From positions 48,739,327 to 48,803,326 of the forward strand of contig CM049308.1 in NCBI GenBank assembly GCA_026874595.1: a DNA stretch of 64,000 bases, written 5' to 3'. The position numbers and the translations under genes are program-made. This document shows positions 44,236 through 54,770 of the stretch, in pieces. Position 1 is the stretch's first letter. The number at the start of each line of letters is the position of its first letter. Below the pieces are notes generated by a model. The model ran no database searches and was not told where the DNA came from. It saw only the letters and a program-made list of their open reading frames with translations. Source of the DNA: Sipunculus nudus. Taxonomy: Eukaryota; Annelida; Sipuncula; Golfingiida; Sipunculidae.

Positions 44236-47064
44236 AACAAGTGACCATGGGTCAAAACGCTCAGCTGCCAAGCATGACCTGTGACATCATGGGCTGAGAT
44301 TCACAACATCCAGTCATATTTTATAAGAACCTATTTGCCAATTTTGTTGAAACTTTCTATGATGACAGAAATATTTATCACAGATCTGGTTAAAACACAG
44401 TGACTTGATGGTCTGAGGCAAAATGTATGGTTGTTGAGCTATCAGGAACTAATCCCATAGCTTAATTGATACCTGTCAGTCTCAAAAGGAACACCAAACA
44501 GGCCAAATAAAAGATCAAAATATATAGCCAAAAAAAATCAAGGAAATCCATGCAAAATTATTGAGAAACAGGTGCAGAATTTTTATTCAATACAAACCAA
44601 CTGTACAGGACTTTCATAAAGGATTATCATATTTTAAAGAAATCTTTGGACAAATCCTTTTCAAGAATACACTAATATATGTCCCACTGTATTCACTTTT
44701 ACAGTTTTTGAGATAATATGTTCCAATCCTTTTCAAGAATACACTAATATATGTCCCACTGCATTCACTTTAACAGTTCTTGAGATAATATGTTCAAAAG
44801 AAATTTAAAGATGGCTACCTGGTGGCTATATTGGATATCTGACAGGTCTGAAATCTGACAACAAACATCCTCTTAAAGAGGCCAAACATTAAAAAAATTC
44901 ACAGAAACTGCACTGACAAAGGGATTTCTAAGGTGGCTACCTGGCAGGCATAATGGATTTCTGACAAGTCTGACATTTGATACCACACATCCTTCAATAA
45001 AAGACCAAACTTTGACAGTTGCTCCAAAAAATGTTACAGTAATGAATGTCCAAAACTATCTAAAAGGCATGATCTGGTTGGAGAGCTCTCATATCAGATT
45101 AATGGACATGCAAATGAAAAAAGTGGAAGTCTAATATTTTTTTAATTATCACCATGCTTTTTAGTTGGGCCAGCAAGGTAGGTAAACTGCAAAACCTGAA
45201 AGAAAAGATATGCAGAAAGCATCACTGTGTCTTGTAAAACAACTAAAGCCATTCTAAATCTAGTTACAGACCCACATATTATCAGAACAAACACTTGCTG
45301 GTTTATCTGATGATTTGTATAATTTTTTTTTAAATATCTAGGAAACTAAGTTTATTGTATATGATTCATTAACATTAACTTCAAAATCTTATAAATCAGT
45401 AGATCAACCTTAATACAATACTTTCATAGTCTTAAGCCAAGTCGAAGCATTTAGTAATACCTCCTCTGGCAACGGAGGGCTTTTGTTATGCACTAATGAG
45501 TTCATATCATTCAAAGGGCTGATACAAAAAGAAGTCATATAGCATGTGTTGCTAACAATTACAGCGAAAAAAGAACCTGTTCAGTGCAAAGTAAGATTTT
45601 ATTGTGAACATCCCTGACCTGTGACCTTGACCTTTTGGCCAAATATCAATTGGATTCTTTTTAGAGCGATTGGTAACTACTAACCACTTAAAACTGGAGT
45701 AATCACTTGGCGACCAATGTGTGAATAACTTTGACCTGCAACCTTTAACCTCCTGACAAGCTGACCCCAAAATCAATAAGTTATTTCTCTAAGCAAAAAG
45801 ACCCATAAATATTAAGTTTGAATCAAATTGAGTGTTGCATAGATGAGGCATATGTGAAGACTGAAGGTTTGGGATGAACAGTTTAGCTTTAAATATGTTC
45901 ACAAGCATCTGATACAATTTAGTACCTTGACCTCTGACCTTTTGAACTCAACATCAATAGGGTTCTTTCCCTATCGGTAGTCAAGCCATTAATGACAGAT
46001 GGAAGGTATGGGTTGAATTGTTTGCCCTAAAAAGCTTGAAGGTTTGGAATGGAAAGTCTAGCTTGAAATGTGTCCATAACCTTATTGAAGAAGTGGATCC
46101 TATATGCTCTTTACACAGCGCTTATCCATAGGCCAACTACCTATATCTTAAGCGCTGTTTGTTATGACCTTGTATCCTGAATCTCTACACCAGAGGGGAG
46201 CACTGTATTTTGGTCCAACCCTGTGCTGCAGACAAAACTGTTTACCAGCCAAGCAAGGAATACAGGAAGCCAATGTTGTTCATTTCGTTTTGAGTGACAG
46301 CTCATGGTCCCGGCGACCGTTTGAACAGGCCACAGGCTCAGACAGAATTGCCCCACACATGGCTTCTGGGTGGAGCCTGATGCCTGTCGAGTATTTGTTG
46401 ACTTGCTTTGGTTGGCTGCTCGTCATATAAGCAGTGTTTTCAGCAGACAGGCTCATGTGCACCACCTGGTGTTTAAGGCATCATAAATGGTCAAAGAAGG
46501 GAAAGGGAAAATCAGTAACTTCTTTAGAAGCACAAAATTTCCGCTGCCTTAGGAGCGTATGGATCCTGTGACCTTGACCTTTAACCCTGTGACCTCAAAA
46601 TCTATAGTATTCTTCTCCCACTTGGTAGGTGAGCCATATTTGAAAGATCAAAGGTTTGGGCTGAAAGGTTTCACTTAAAATGTATCCACAAGCTTTTCAA
46701 AGACGTGGGTCCTGTGACCATGACCTTTTACCTTGTTACCTCAAAATAAAATGGTTCTTCCCCTGTTGGTAGGTGAGCTGTATGTGAAAGTAGAAAGGTT
46801 TGGGATGAAAATTTTGGCTATAAGAATTAATTCTGGGGGTGTAACACACCCCATTACTCGGAGAATATATGTAGCAGTGACCTAATTTCAAGTTAGCAAG
46901 CAGATCTTTTTAGAACCTCTAAGACTGCCTAGGGTTCATGATCCTAGCCCTTATGGTTATGATATGTGCCCTGCTAATGGCCCGCCTGAAGGACAGATGG
47001 AGGGATGATGGACAAAGACCCATCACTAAAGCAGAGCATGACTGAAAGTCAGATGGGCTAAAAA
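44236..47064 (-). mobile_element. Near-complete family A element (subfamily C)
   Basis: Left AACAAGTGACCATGGGTCAA, right AAAGTCAGATGGGCTAAAAA after a GACAGATGGAGGGATGATGG tract. The body parallels 33565-35290, including duplicated CTTTTCAAGAATACACTAAT (about 44660 and 44730) and receptor-motif cores near 45605 and 46570. A Mutator-like MITE is inserted at 46103. Confidence 0.75.
46103..46559. mobile_element. Mutator-like MITE, 9-bp target duplication (copy 1)
   Basis: Ends TATGCTCTTTACACAGCGCT and, reverse-complemented, TACGCTCCTAAGGCAGCGG. Flanks TGGATCCTA (46094-46102) and TGGATCCTG (46560-46568), 8 of 9 alike. The unfilled paralogue at about 34780-34815 reads straight through (AAGGATCATGTGACCTTGA). 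About 9-bp duplications suggest Mutator, or less likely Merlin. Confidence 0.75.
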
Positions 47065-47800
47065 TCATGTTATAAACTAAATTGTCTGCATAGGAGATGC
47101 CACAGTATCTGCAGGTATTGGGCATACTCCCTTTAAACATACTGTCACTATAAAAGGTCAAAGTCACCAGTGTTTGAACTTAATTCCTAGAACTTTGTTG
47201 AAACAATTTGTGAATCAAATTTGAGCCCTTTACAAAAAAAAACTGTTTTTCAACAGACCTTACCTTGAAGTTCAAGGTCAACAGTTTTCTAATTACTCTG
47301 AGAACTTTGACAAAACAATTTTTTGCTAATTTGAGGGGGGAAAATTTGCAATATTTCACAAAATTTCACAAAGTCAAGTATTTCCACAATTTGACCATTA
47401 AGATTTTGAACATCTCCAACAACTAGGTTAAAACATAGATGTATCAAAATTTAAAAAATGTGCATTACTTCATAGTTATTAGGTTCATTTAATCTAATCT
47501 TTCTTGAAGTACAAGGTCAAGATCACTAATTTTCAAACTACTCTAAGATTTTGATTGCCCTGTTTTGTGAATTAATTTGATCAAGAACTAAGCATCCAGT
47601 ACTTCAAAATGACTTGGGTTGATAAAAATGTTATAACTCCACAGATCTAGCAAAGGTCATAGTCACCACTTTTTGGATATTTTCAAGAATTTGGTTGAAA
47701 CTATAGGTCTACCAAATTTGAGGAAGACATGCAGTACTTAAAGGGTTTGCAACAGTCCTTTTTTTTATTGGCTTGTTGACCTTGAATATCAAGGTCACAA
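47065..47800. repeat. Family K cores
   Basis: Diverged ~145-bp units with GAAGTTCAAGGTCAA, TCAAATTTGAGGAAGACATG and similar; starts with a decayed G-like end (GTCTGCATAGGAGATGCCACAG). Confidence 0.5.
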
Positions 47801-50800
47801 TTTTTAGCTCAGCTGACTTTCAGTCATGCTGAGCTATAGCGATCACTCTTTGTCCGTCGTCCGTCTGTCCGTCCGTCTGTCTGTCCGTCTGTCCGTTAAC
47901 CTGGCACAAATCATAACCGCTGGACTTAGAATCTTGTTACTTTACATTCTGAGAGGTCAATGAAAAATCTCCTTGGAAACCAGAAATTAGGTCTCTGTTA
48001 CCCATATCCTTCGAGCTATGGGGCCCCAAAGTACCCCCCAGAAAAGTCGAAAAATTTCATACAAAAACTTCAATATCTCATTAACTACTTGACTGATGGT
48101 CATGATTTTTGGCATACATATTGATCATGAGATGTTCCATCAGTTCCTGAGGACTGGTGGCGCCACCTGTATTTTTCAATTTTTTACGAATTTTTTTCTC
48201 TAGTTTTGATACCTTTAAAAATGTGAACATCTGTTAACAAGGCACAAATCGTAACGACTGGATCTAGAATCTTCATTCTCGACATACTGAGAGACCTATG
48301 GAAAGTCTCCATGGAAACCAGAAATTAGGTCTCTGTTACCCATATTCTTTGAGCTATGGGGCCCCAAAGTACCCCCCAGAAAAGTAAAAAATTTCATACA
48401 AAAACTTCAATATCTCATTAACTACTTGACTGATGGTCTTGATTTGTGGCATAACTATTGATCATGAGATGTGTCATCACTTCCTGCAGACTGGTGGCGC
48501 CACCTGTATCGTTGGATTTTTTATGAATTTTTTTCTCTATTTTTGAGACCTTTAAGGATGCTGTCATCTGTTAGCGTGGCACAAATCGTAACGACTGCAC
48601 CTAGAATCTTCATTCTTGACACACTGAGAGACCTATGAAAAGTCTCCATGGAAACCAGAAATTAGGTCTCTGTTACCCATATCCATCGTGATATGGGGCC
48701 CCAAAGTACCCCCCAGAGTAGTCAAAAATTTCATACAAAAACTTCAATATCTCAATAACTACATCACTGATGGTCATGATTTTTGGGATACATATTGATC
48801 AAGAGGTGTTTCATCAGTTCTTGCAGACTGGTGGCACAACCTGTATTTGTTCGGTTTTTTTTTTAACGATTTTTTCCTCTATTTTTGAGACCTTTAAGGA
48901 TGCTGTCATCTGTTAGCGTGGCACAAATCGTAACGACTGGATCTAGAATCTTCATTCTCGATACACTGAGAGACCTATGAAAAGTGTCCATGGAAACCAG
49001 AAAATTAGGTCTCTGTTACACATATCCTTTGAGCTATGGGGCCCCAAAGTACCCCCCAGAGTAGTCAAAAATTTCATACAAAATCTTCAATATCTCAATA
49101 ACTACAACACTGATGGTCATGATTTTCGGCATACATATTTATCATGAGCTGTTCCATCACTTTCTGCAGACTGGGTGCGCCACCTCTATTTTTTTCAAAT
49201 TTTTACGAATTTTTTTTCTCTTTTTTGAGACCTTTAAAGATGTGGTTATCTGTCAACAGGGTACAAATTGCAACAACTGGACCTAGAAACTTCATTCTTG
49301 TCATGCAAAGAGGCCCATGAAGAGTGCCTGTGGAAACTTGAAATTAGGTCTCTGTTACCCATATCCTTCAAGCTATAGGACTCTGAAGTATCCCTCAGAA
49401 TAATGGACAATTTGATACAAAATCTGAAGTATCTGAACAACTAATGCGGAGATCACCATGATTCTTTGCATGGATATTAACCATTAAGTGTTTTTATTAG
49501 TTTCTGCAGACTGATGGAGCCACCTGTTTTTTTGTATCCTCCAAAACAAAGTTTTGCAGATACTATGTTTTTGACCGGGTTCCTCCGCCGCCGCCACGTT
49601 TGTTTCCAGAGAGCTCCTCTGAGAAAAATGGACCGATTTTTCCGAAACTTACACCAATTATCTAGTCACATGTGAACTAGTGCCTAACCAATTTGTGTTG
49701 ATCTCTGACCTTTCCCCTCTATCCAGCGTCCATTTGTGCATCTGTTTCCACACATAAACCCTCATATCTCGGGAACCGATTGACCAATCAGGAAATAAAA
49801 TTTATACAAATGTAGCCCTTGGATTGCTTTATAACATACACAAAAATGGTGACGCCACCTGTAACCATGTTTGCACAGTGTCCATCTGTTCATCTGCCTT
49901 GGGTTAAAATCACTTATATCTCTGCAGTGAATTGACTAATTCACCTGAAATTCGGCATGCATATACATCCAGGATAGCTTTCTTGATTTTATGACAGATG
50001 GCACCACCTACATTCACGTTCAAGCTGATCACATCCAAGCTCATATCTCAGAAACTGTTTGACCGATTGGGCCAAAATGTTGCATGTGTATAGATATCAC
50101 ATAGCTCTTTATCATACGCAAAACTGGTGGCGCCACCTGTAACCATTTTTGCACAGCGTCTGTCTGTTTTTTGCCGTGGGATAATGTCACTCATCTCTCG
50201 GCAGTGGTTTGACTTATCTGCCTAAAATTTTGCAGTTTTATACATCCTGGATAGCTTTCTTGATTTTATGACAGGTGGCGCCACCTACATTCTAGTTTAC
50301 ACTGCAGACATCCGAGCTCATATCTCGGGAACCGTTTGAATGATTGGGCCAAAATTTTTCATGTGTATAGATCTCACATAGGTCAACTGGAGGGGCCACC
50401 TGTAACCATTTTTGCACAGCGTCTGTCTGTTTGTCTGCCCTTGGCTAAAATCACTCATACACATGTAGTGGTTTGACTTTTCTGCCTAAAATTTTGCATA
50501 TGTATACAACTTGGACATCTTTCTGGATTTGTGGTAGGTGGCACAACCTACATACACATTTAGGCTGCAGACATCCATGCTAATATACAACATACCTCAC
50601 TCTATTTCCCCTTGCCACTCAATCCATGCCTCACTTCAACCGTTCCACTCTGATTTTGGCGGATACACTTGGTCACTTGTCGGCTACCTGTATTCTAGTT
50701 TTTAAAGTTTACACATTTTTTCTCTATTTTTGAGATATATATAAATAAAGACTAAATCTTGGCCTGTTGGTTAATCTGTTTCATGCTTCAGTTGAATGGG

Positions 50801-50885
50801 TATATACTACCATTCTGATGATAAAATTTCCTTTAGCAAATCTCTTCCCTGTCAGCTGAGCGACATGACCCATGGGTCACTTGTT
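47801..50885 (+). mobile_element. Complete family A element with about 340-bp cores
   Basis: 5' end TTTTTAGCTCAGCTGACTTT with CAGTCATGCTGAGCTA, then a GTCCGTCGTCCGTCTGTCCG tract (47855-47897). Five cores of about 340 bp each start GGCACAAATCGTAACGACTG and carry GAAATTAGGTCTCTGTTACC, CTATGGGGCCCCAAAGTACC and GACTGGTGGCGCCACCTGTA (perfect palindrome at 48156 and 48493). 3' end GTCAGCTGAGC, palindrome TGACCCATGGGTCA (50866-50879), CTTGTT. Family B is nested at 49532-50698. This is the best type copy of family A in the window. Confidence 0.85.
49532..50698 (+). mobile_element. Family B Helitron-like element nested in A
   Basis: 5' TTGTATCCTCCAAAACAAAG with GCAGATAC inverted partner; 3' end CTGTATTCTAG (CTAG 50695-50698) followed by T. 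Perfect GGTGGCGCCACC at 50126 and 50274. The host TTTTT/TTTAAAGTTT context of the family A core resumes after it. Confidence 0.8.
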
Positions 50886-51880
50886 TAGCTTATCTGACAA
50901 TTTACAAACAGAGATTTAAACTTTCAGTATAAATCATCCATTCTAGAGAAATCTAAAGTTCAGTGTAACTTTCACTGAATATAAATGACCCATAATATAA
51001 AAGAAATTTGTCCATTATTTATTAAACAAGTTTCTGACATCAGAGATACTATAAATATCCCCAGACATTTGGCATACCCCAAATAAAACAGGCCATCTAT
51101 CATTGCTTGCCAGAATCAAAGATATCTGCAAGTATGTTGATCAATTCCGTATGTTTGTTTGGGTGTTTGTCAGTTTGTTTTTGCGCACTCTACAGGCCAC
51201 AATTTTGAACAAATCGCTTTGTTATTCATACAGTTAGATTATAATCAACCATAATAGAAACCTATTGTTTGGGGTTATAACTGATCAAAAGTCAAGGTCA
51301 GGGTCATTGACACCCCTCATAACAGCTTATTTCTTCATAACTCTGTGAAGAATGCTTGTAACGCATTAAAATATAGCTCATAGAATTTGTCATTAAATGC
51401 GCTTTGTCCTTGTTCCAAAACCTACTCATTCTGTTGTAACCATGGTAACACATTTTTGGGGAAATTCTTGAAATTTTAAATTAAAAAAATTTTTTGGGGT
51501 CATTTTTAAAGCTAGGGAGGTCTAGTTTTTTGCAATGTGTCGAGCTTATTAAGAATTGCTTGATTTTCTGCAGATTTATAAAATGGCCACTGGGGGTGCT
51601 GTACGACATTTTTTGCGAAATTTCATAAATGATGCCCTAGAGGCCCCAATTTTGAAGTAATCACTTTAAAACTCATACATAAAATGTAAAATAGAAGTAT
51701 CTTGAAACAATTTTTTTATTTTTCGAATTTAGCCACCTGAGGGCGCTGCAGCTAAAACAGGTCAAAGTATGTTTTTTGTCTAATAGCCTCGAAACTATAA
51801 ATGATGTCAGAATTTTTATTACAGAAACTGAAATTATACTTAATACGCTTATTTCTGGAAACACTTGACCTAATTTTGCG
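50886..51880. repeat. Decayed repeat, G-like 5' part
   Basis: Near 51040-51090 the string CATCAGAGATACTATAAATATCCCCAGACAT (split here: CAGAGATACTATAAATATCC / CCAGACATTTGGCAT) resembles the family G start. The remainder (to 51880) has no recognised family. Confidence 0.4.
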
Positions 51881-53733
51881 ATTACCATGGTGACCTATTC
51901 ACATTCACTGCCCAGCCAAATATTCCCCCAGTGTCAGGGCCTGTAACAGTCTCGGGGAGGTCCAGGTGAGTAAGTTCTAGGTGTTAGATACTGATAACAA
52001 GGGTGTGAAGTCCACCTGGTCCAAGGGCCATAAAACTTGCCTGAATTGTTATACACATGCAGAATTAGGCCTAAAGCCAGCAAAGACTTCAAAGGAAACA
52101 AGCGCAAACAAACACAGATACGCCCTCACATGCACAAATATATATTTATATATAATATATATATATAATATCTAATACTTATAAAAGGAATTCGGTTCAC
52201 GTTTGTTCGCAGTGTTCTCTATAACTGCGCTGTGTACAGTATTGTGCCATACATCATTTTAAAGGTTATTATCCCTGCAGTGACATAGGCGATATGAAAA
52301 TAAATAATTTTTAATATACATATAATTTTGAGTGATTTTTCCGGTTTTTTTACCGAGCACAGGCGAACTGCCTTCGGCAATCACCGGAACGCGTGCATCA
52401 TGGTCACTTAACCTCTAACACTAAGGACTATTGTTCATATGAATAACGCTTGCTTTCAATGAGGGATTTAATTGACCCATGTGCGTGGTCAGTAAAAGAG
52501 AAAAACACATGTTTCTTTCTTTATGAAAGAGAGTTCAACCCAGGAGGATTATTAACAAAACCTAATTCTAATTCCCAATTTCTGGAACAGGGCTGGAGTG
52601 GTGTCGGGAGTTTCAGGCCTCAAAATTTGTCTGATACGATGAAATAAAAATTGCGGCGGTTGAAAATGAATACGGACCCTCTGCATGGAGTCCCATTGGG
52701 TCCGCTTCTGCTACTTACGAGGTATGCATAATTCTGTTTCTTTCTTCAGGAACAGTTTCCTTGCAACGTACATTTAATAAGTCTTTCATGTGTTCCTCAC
52801 ATCAACCTATAATCTTTGTACGTCCACCGATAGAATCCAGTCAAATATCATCAAAAACCTGAATGCCCCCGCGTCTCTATCCGGTTCGCAATGTCAGCAC
52901 CCTCACTGGCCAGGTCATCAAGGTTAACATACCGGGCTATAAATTTCTTGCCACGAGGACAGAACCACAAAGTTAATGTTAAAAATATTTGAGCGACTGC
53001 AGGATCACTCACGCACTGTCTCCACCAGGTTATGAGTTTATACGGATGGACGGTATGATGTTAGGGATTCATGTAATTTAAAAGTAAGTGGCAAAATTAA
53101 GTACAAGCAGCTGTACCTAGAAATGTTTTCTTTTCACAGAAGTGTTGTGCCTCAGAGAGGTGCGTGAGTTATTCTGCAGTAGTACCAAAATGTTTATACA
53201 TATCTTAGGGAGACAGTTTCTCACTGAAAACCTATATTTTCTGTTAACTTTTAGAATAAAAAAAATGAGCCAACATTTTTTACATCTCAGTTAATAATTC
53301 TCCCTAACCGTGGTAATAAGCCTGGTATACCGGGTCTATCAGCTAGTGTTTAATATATCAAGAGAGAGAAAATTCATATGTTTACACCAGGACCGGGAAA
53401 ATCCAGCGGTTCACACAATAGCCGCTTCTGTACACACTCTGATGGACCTTTGATATATAAGTGGAAATAATAGATGAAGATTTATAAAACGTCACAGTTT
53501 TTATCATGTATGATCATCAAAGTTCTAATGTCACATTATCGATCTGGTAGAACAGGCGAGGTTTTGTGTCTCACTGTGGTTTATGGTTGCTATTAACTTC
53601 CCAATACCATGTGGAAAGATGGCACTGAGGTTATGTACTAGGTCAAGTAACAAGCGATGGAAAACCGCGCAGGTTCAATCCCCCTTTTTGCTTTTTCTTT
53701 TTTCCTTTTTTTACAAACTTGTATTTTTACTGA
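51881..53733. other. Low-repeat region with possible unannotated exons
   Basis: Fewer repeats and locally more GC than elsewhere. Candidate splice signals: GAGGTCCAG/GTGAGTAAG (51970, plus), and ATGAATACGGACCCTCTGCA opening a short frame with AAA before the ATG and donor GAG/GTATGC (52666-52720, plus). An open minus-strand stretch of 58 codons (52854-53027) contains LWFCPRGKKFIARYVNLDD, whose PxGKKF core loosely resembles methyl-CpG-binding (MBD) domains. None is secure enough for a CDS call. Confidence 0.3.
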
Positions 53734-53885
53734 AAAACAATGGACCCATGGGTTACTGTGCTCAGCTGAAATCAAATGGAGATAAAGTGTAAGAGGAAGA
53801 GGTAATAAAATCCATGGTTGGTTTATATGATTTGTTTGTATTGATGAGCAAGAAATTGTTGCAAATAATATTATGTGACCAGACC
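53734..53885 (-). mobile_element. Family A left-end fragment
   Basis: AACAATGGACCCATGGGTTA with GTGCTCAGCTGAAATC; the rest is lost or interrupted by the MITE at 53886. Confidence 0.5.
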
Positions 53886-54585
53886 TACGCTCTCGAGGCA
53901 GCAGAAATCTTACGCTTCTAAAGAAGCAACTGATTTTCACGCTGCCAGCTTTGACTGTTTATGATATATTTAGACACCAGATGGCGGTTCGTTGTCCGCT
54001 GAAAAACACGTGCGTATGATGTGACAAGCAGCCAACCAGATGCCAATAAACAAACACTCAACAGGCATCCTGGCTCCGCCAATAGCTGCGCTTCAAGCGC
54101 TGTTTGAAGACAGTTAACGGTCAAATTTTAATTGCTCCCTCTGCATTCTCGCATCATCAACCAATTTGATTCTGACAGTATGACTGTGTTGGCGTAGCCA
54201 TGTATCCGTTGTCTGCATTACAGAAACCAGCCAGCAATTGTGTGCACGCAGCCTTTGTTGTTACGTTTCGTTTGAATTACAGCTCACCGGCCGGGCATCC
54301 TATGTGCCCAAGGCCCTAAGCAAACCACATCTGAGGAAATTCTCTTCGAGCCTGTGGCCTATTCAGACCATTACCGGGACGATGAGCTGTCACTCAAAAC
54401 GAAATGAACATGATTGGCTCCTTGTATTCCTTGCTTGGCCATGTCTTCCAGCACAAGGTCTCATCTGATTGGACAAAAATACAGTGCTCCCCTCTGGTGT
54501 TGCAATTCAGGATACAAGGTCATAACAAACAGCGCTTACCATATAGGCAATAGGCCTTTAGTTAAAGCGCTGTGTAAAGAGCGTA
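53886..54585. mobile_element. Mutator-like MITE, 9-bp target duplication (copy 2)
   Basis: Opposite orientation to copy 1 and sharing internal strings (GAGCTGTCACTCAAAACG; ACAGTGCTCCCCTCTGG; AAACAGCGCTTA). Ends TACGCTCTCGAGGCAGC and, reverse-complemented, TACGCTCTTTACACAGCGCT. Flanks GACCAGACC (53877-53885) and GACCTGACC (54586-54594), 8 of 9 alike. Overlapping frames of 68-100 codons have no recognised product. Confidence 0.75.
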
Positions 54586-54770
54586 GACCTGACCATGTGT
54601 TTCCTAAAGTTGAAACTGAAGCATGTGAGCAGTTTGTGAACAAATGATCTGTACTATTACCATGATCATTAGTTAGCTTTTTTATTAACTGTTGACATTT
54701 CAGTAGTTTACACATTTGTTCAATTGAACCTATTTTTTTGTTAAATATATATTATTAACTATATATGTAT

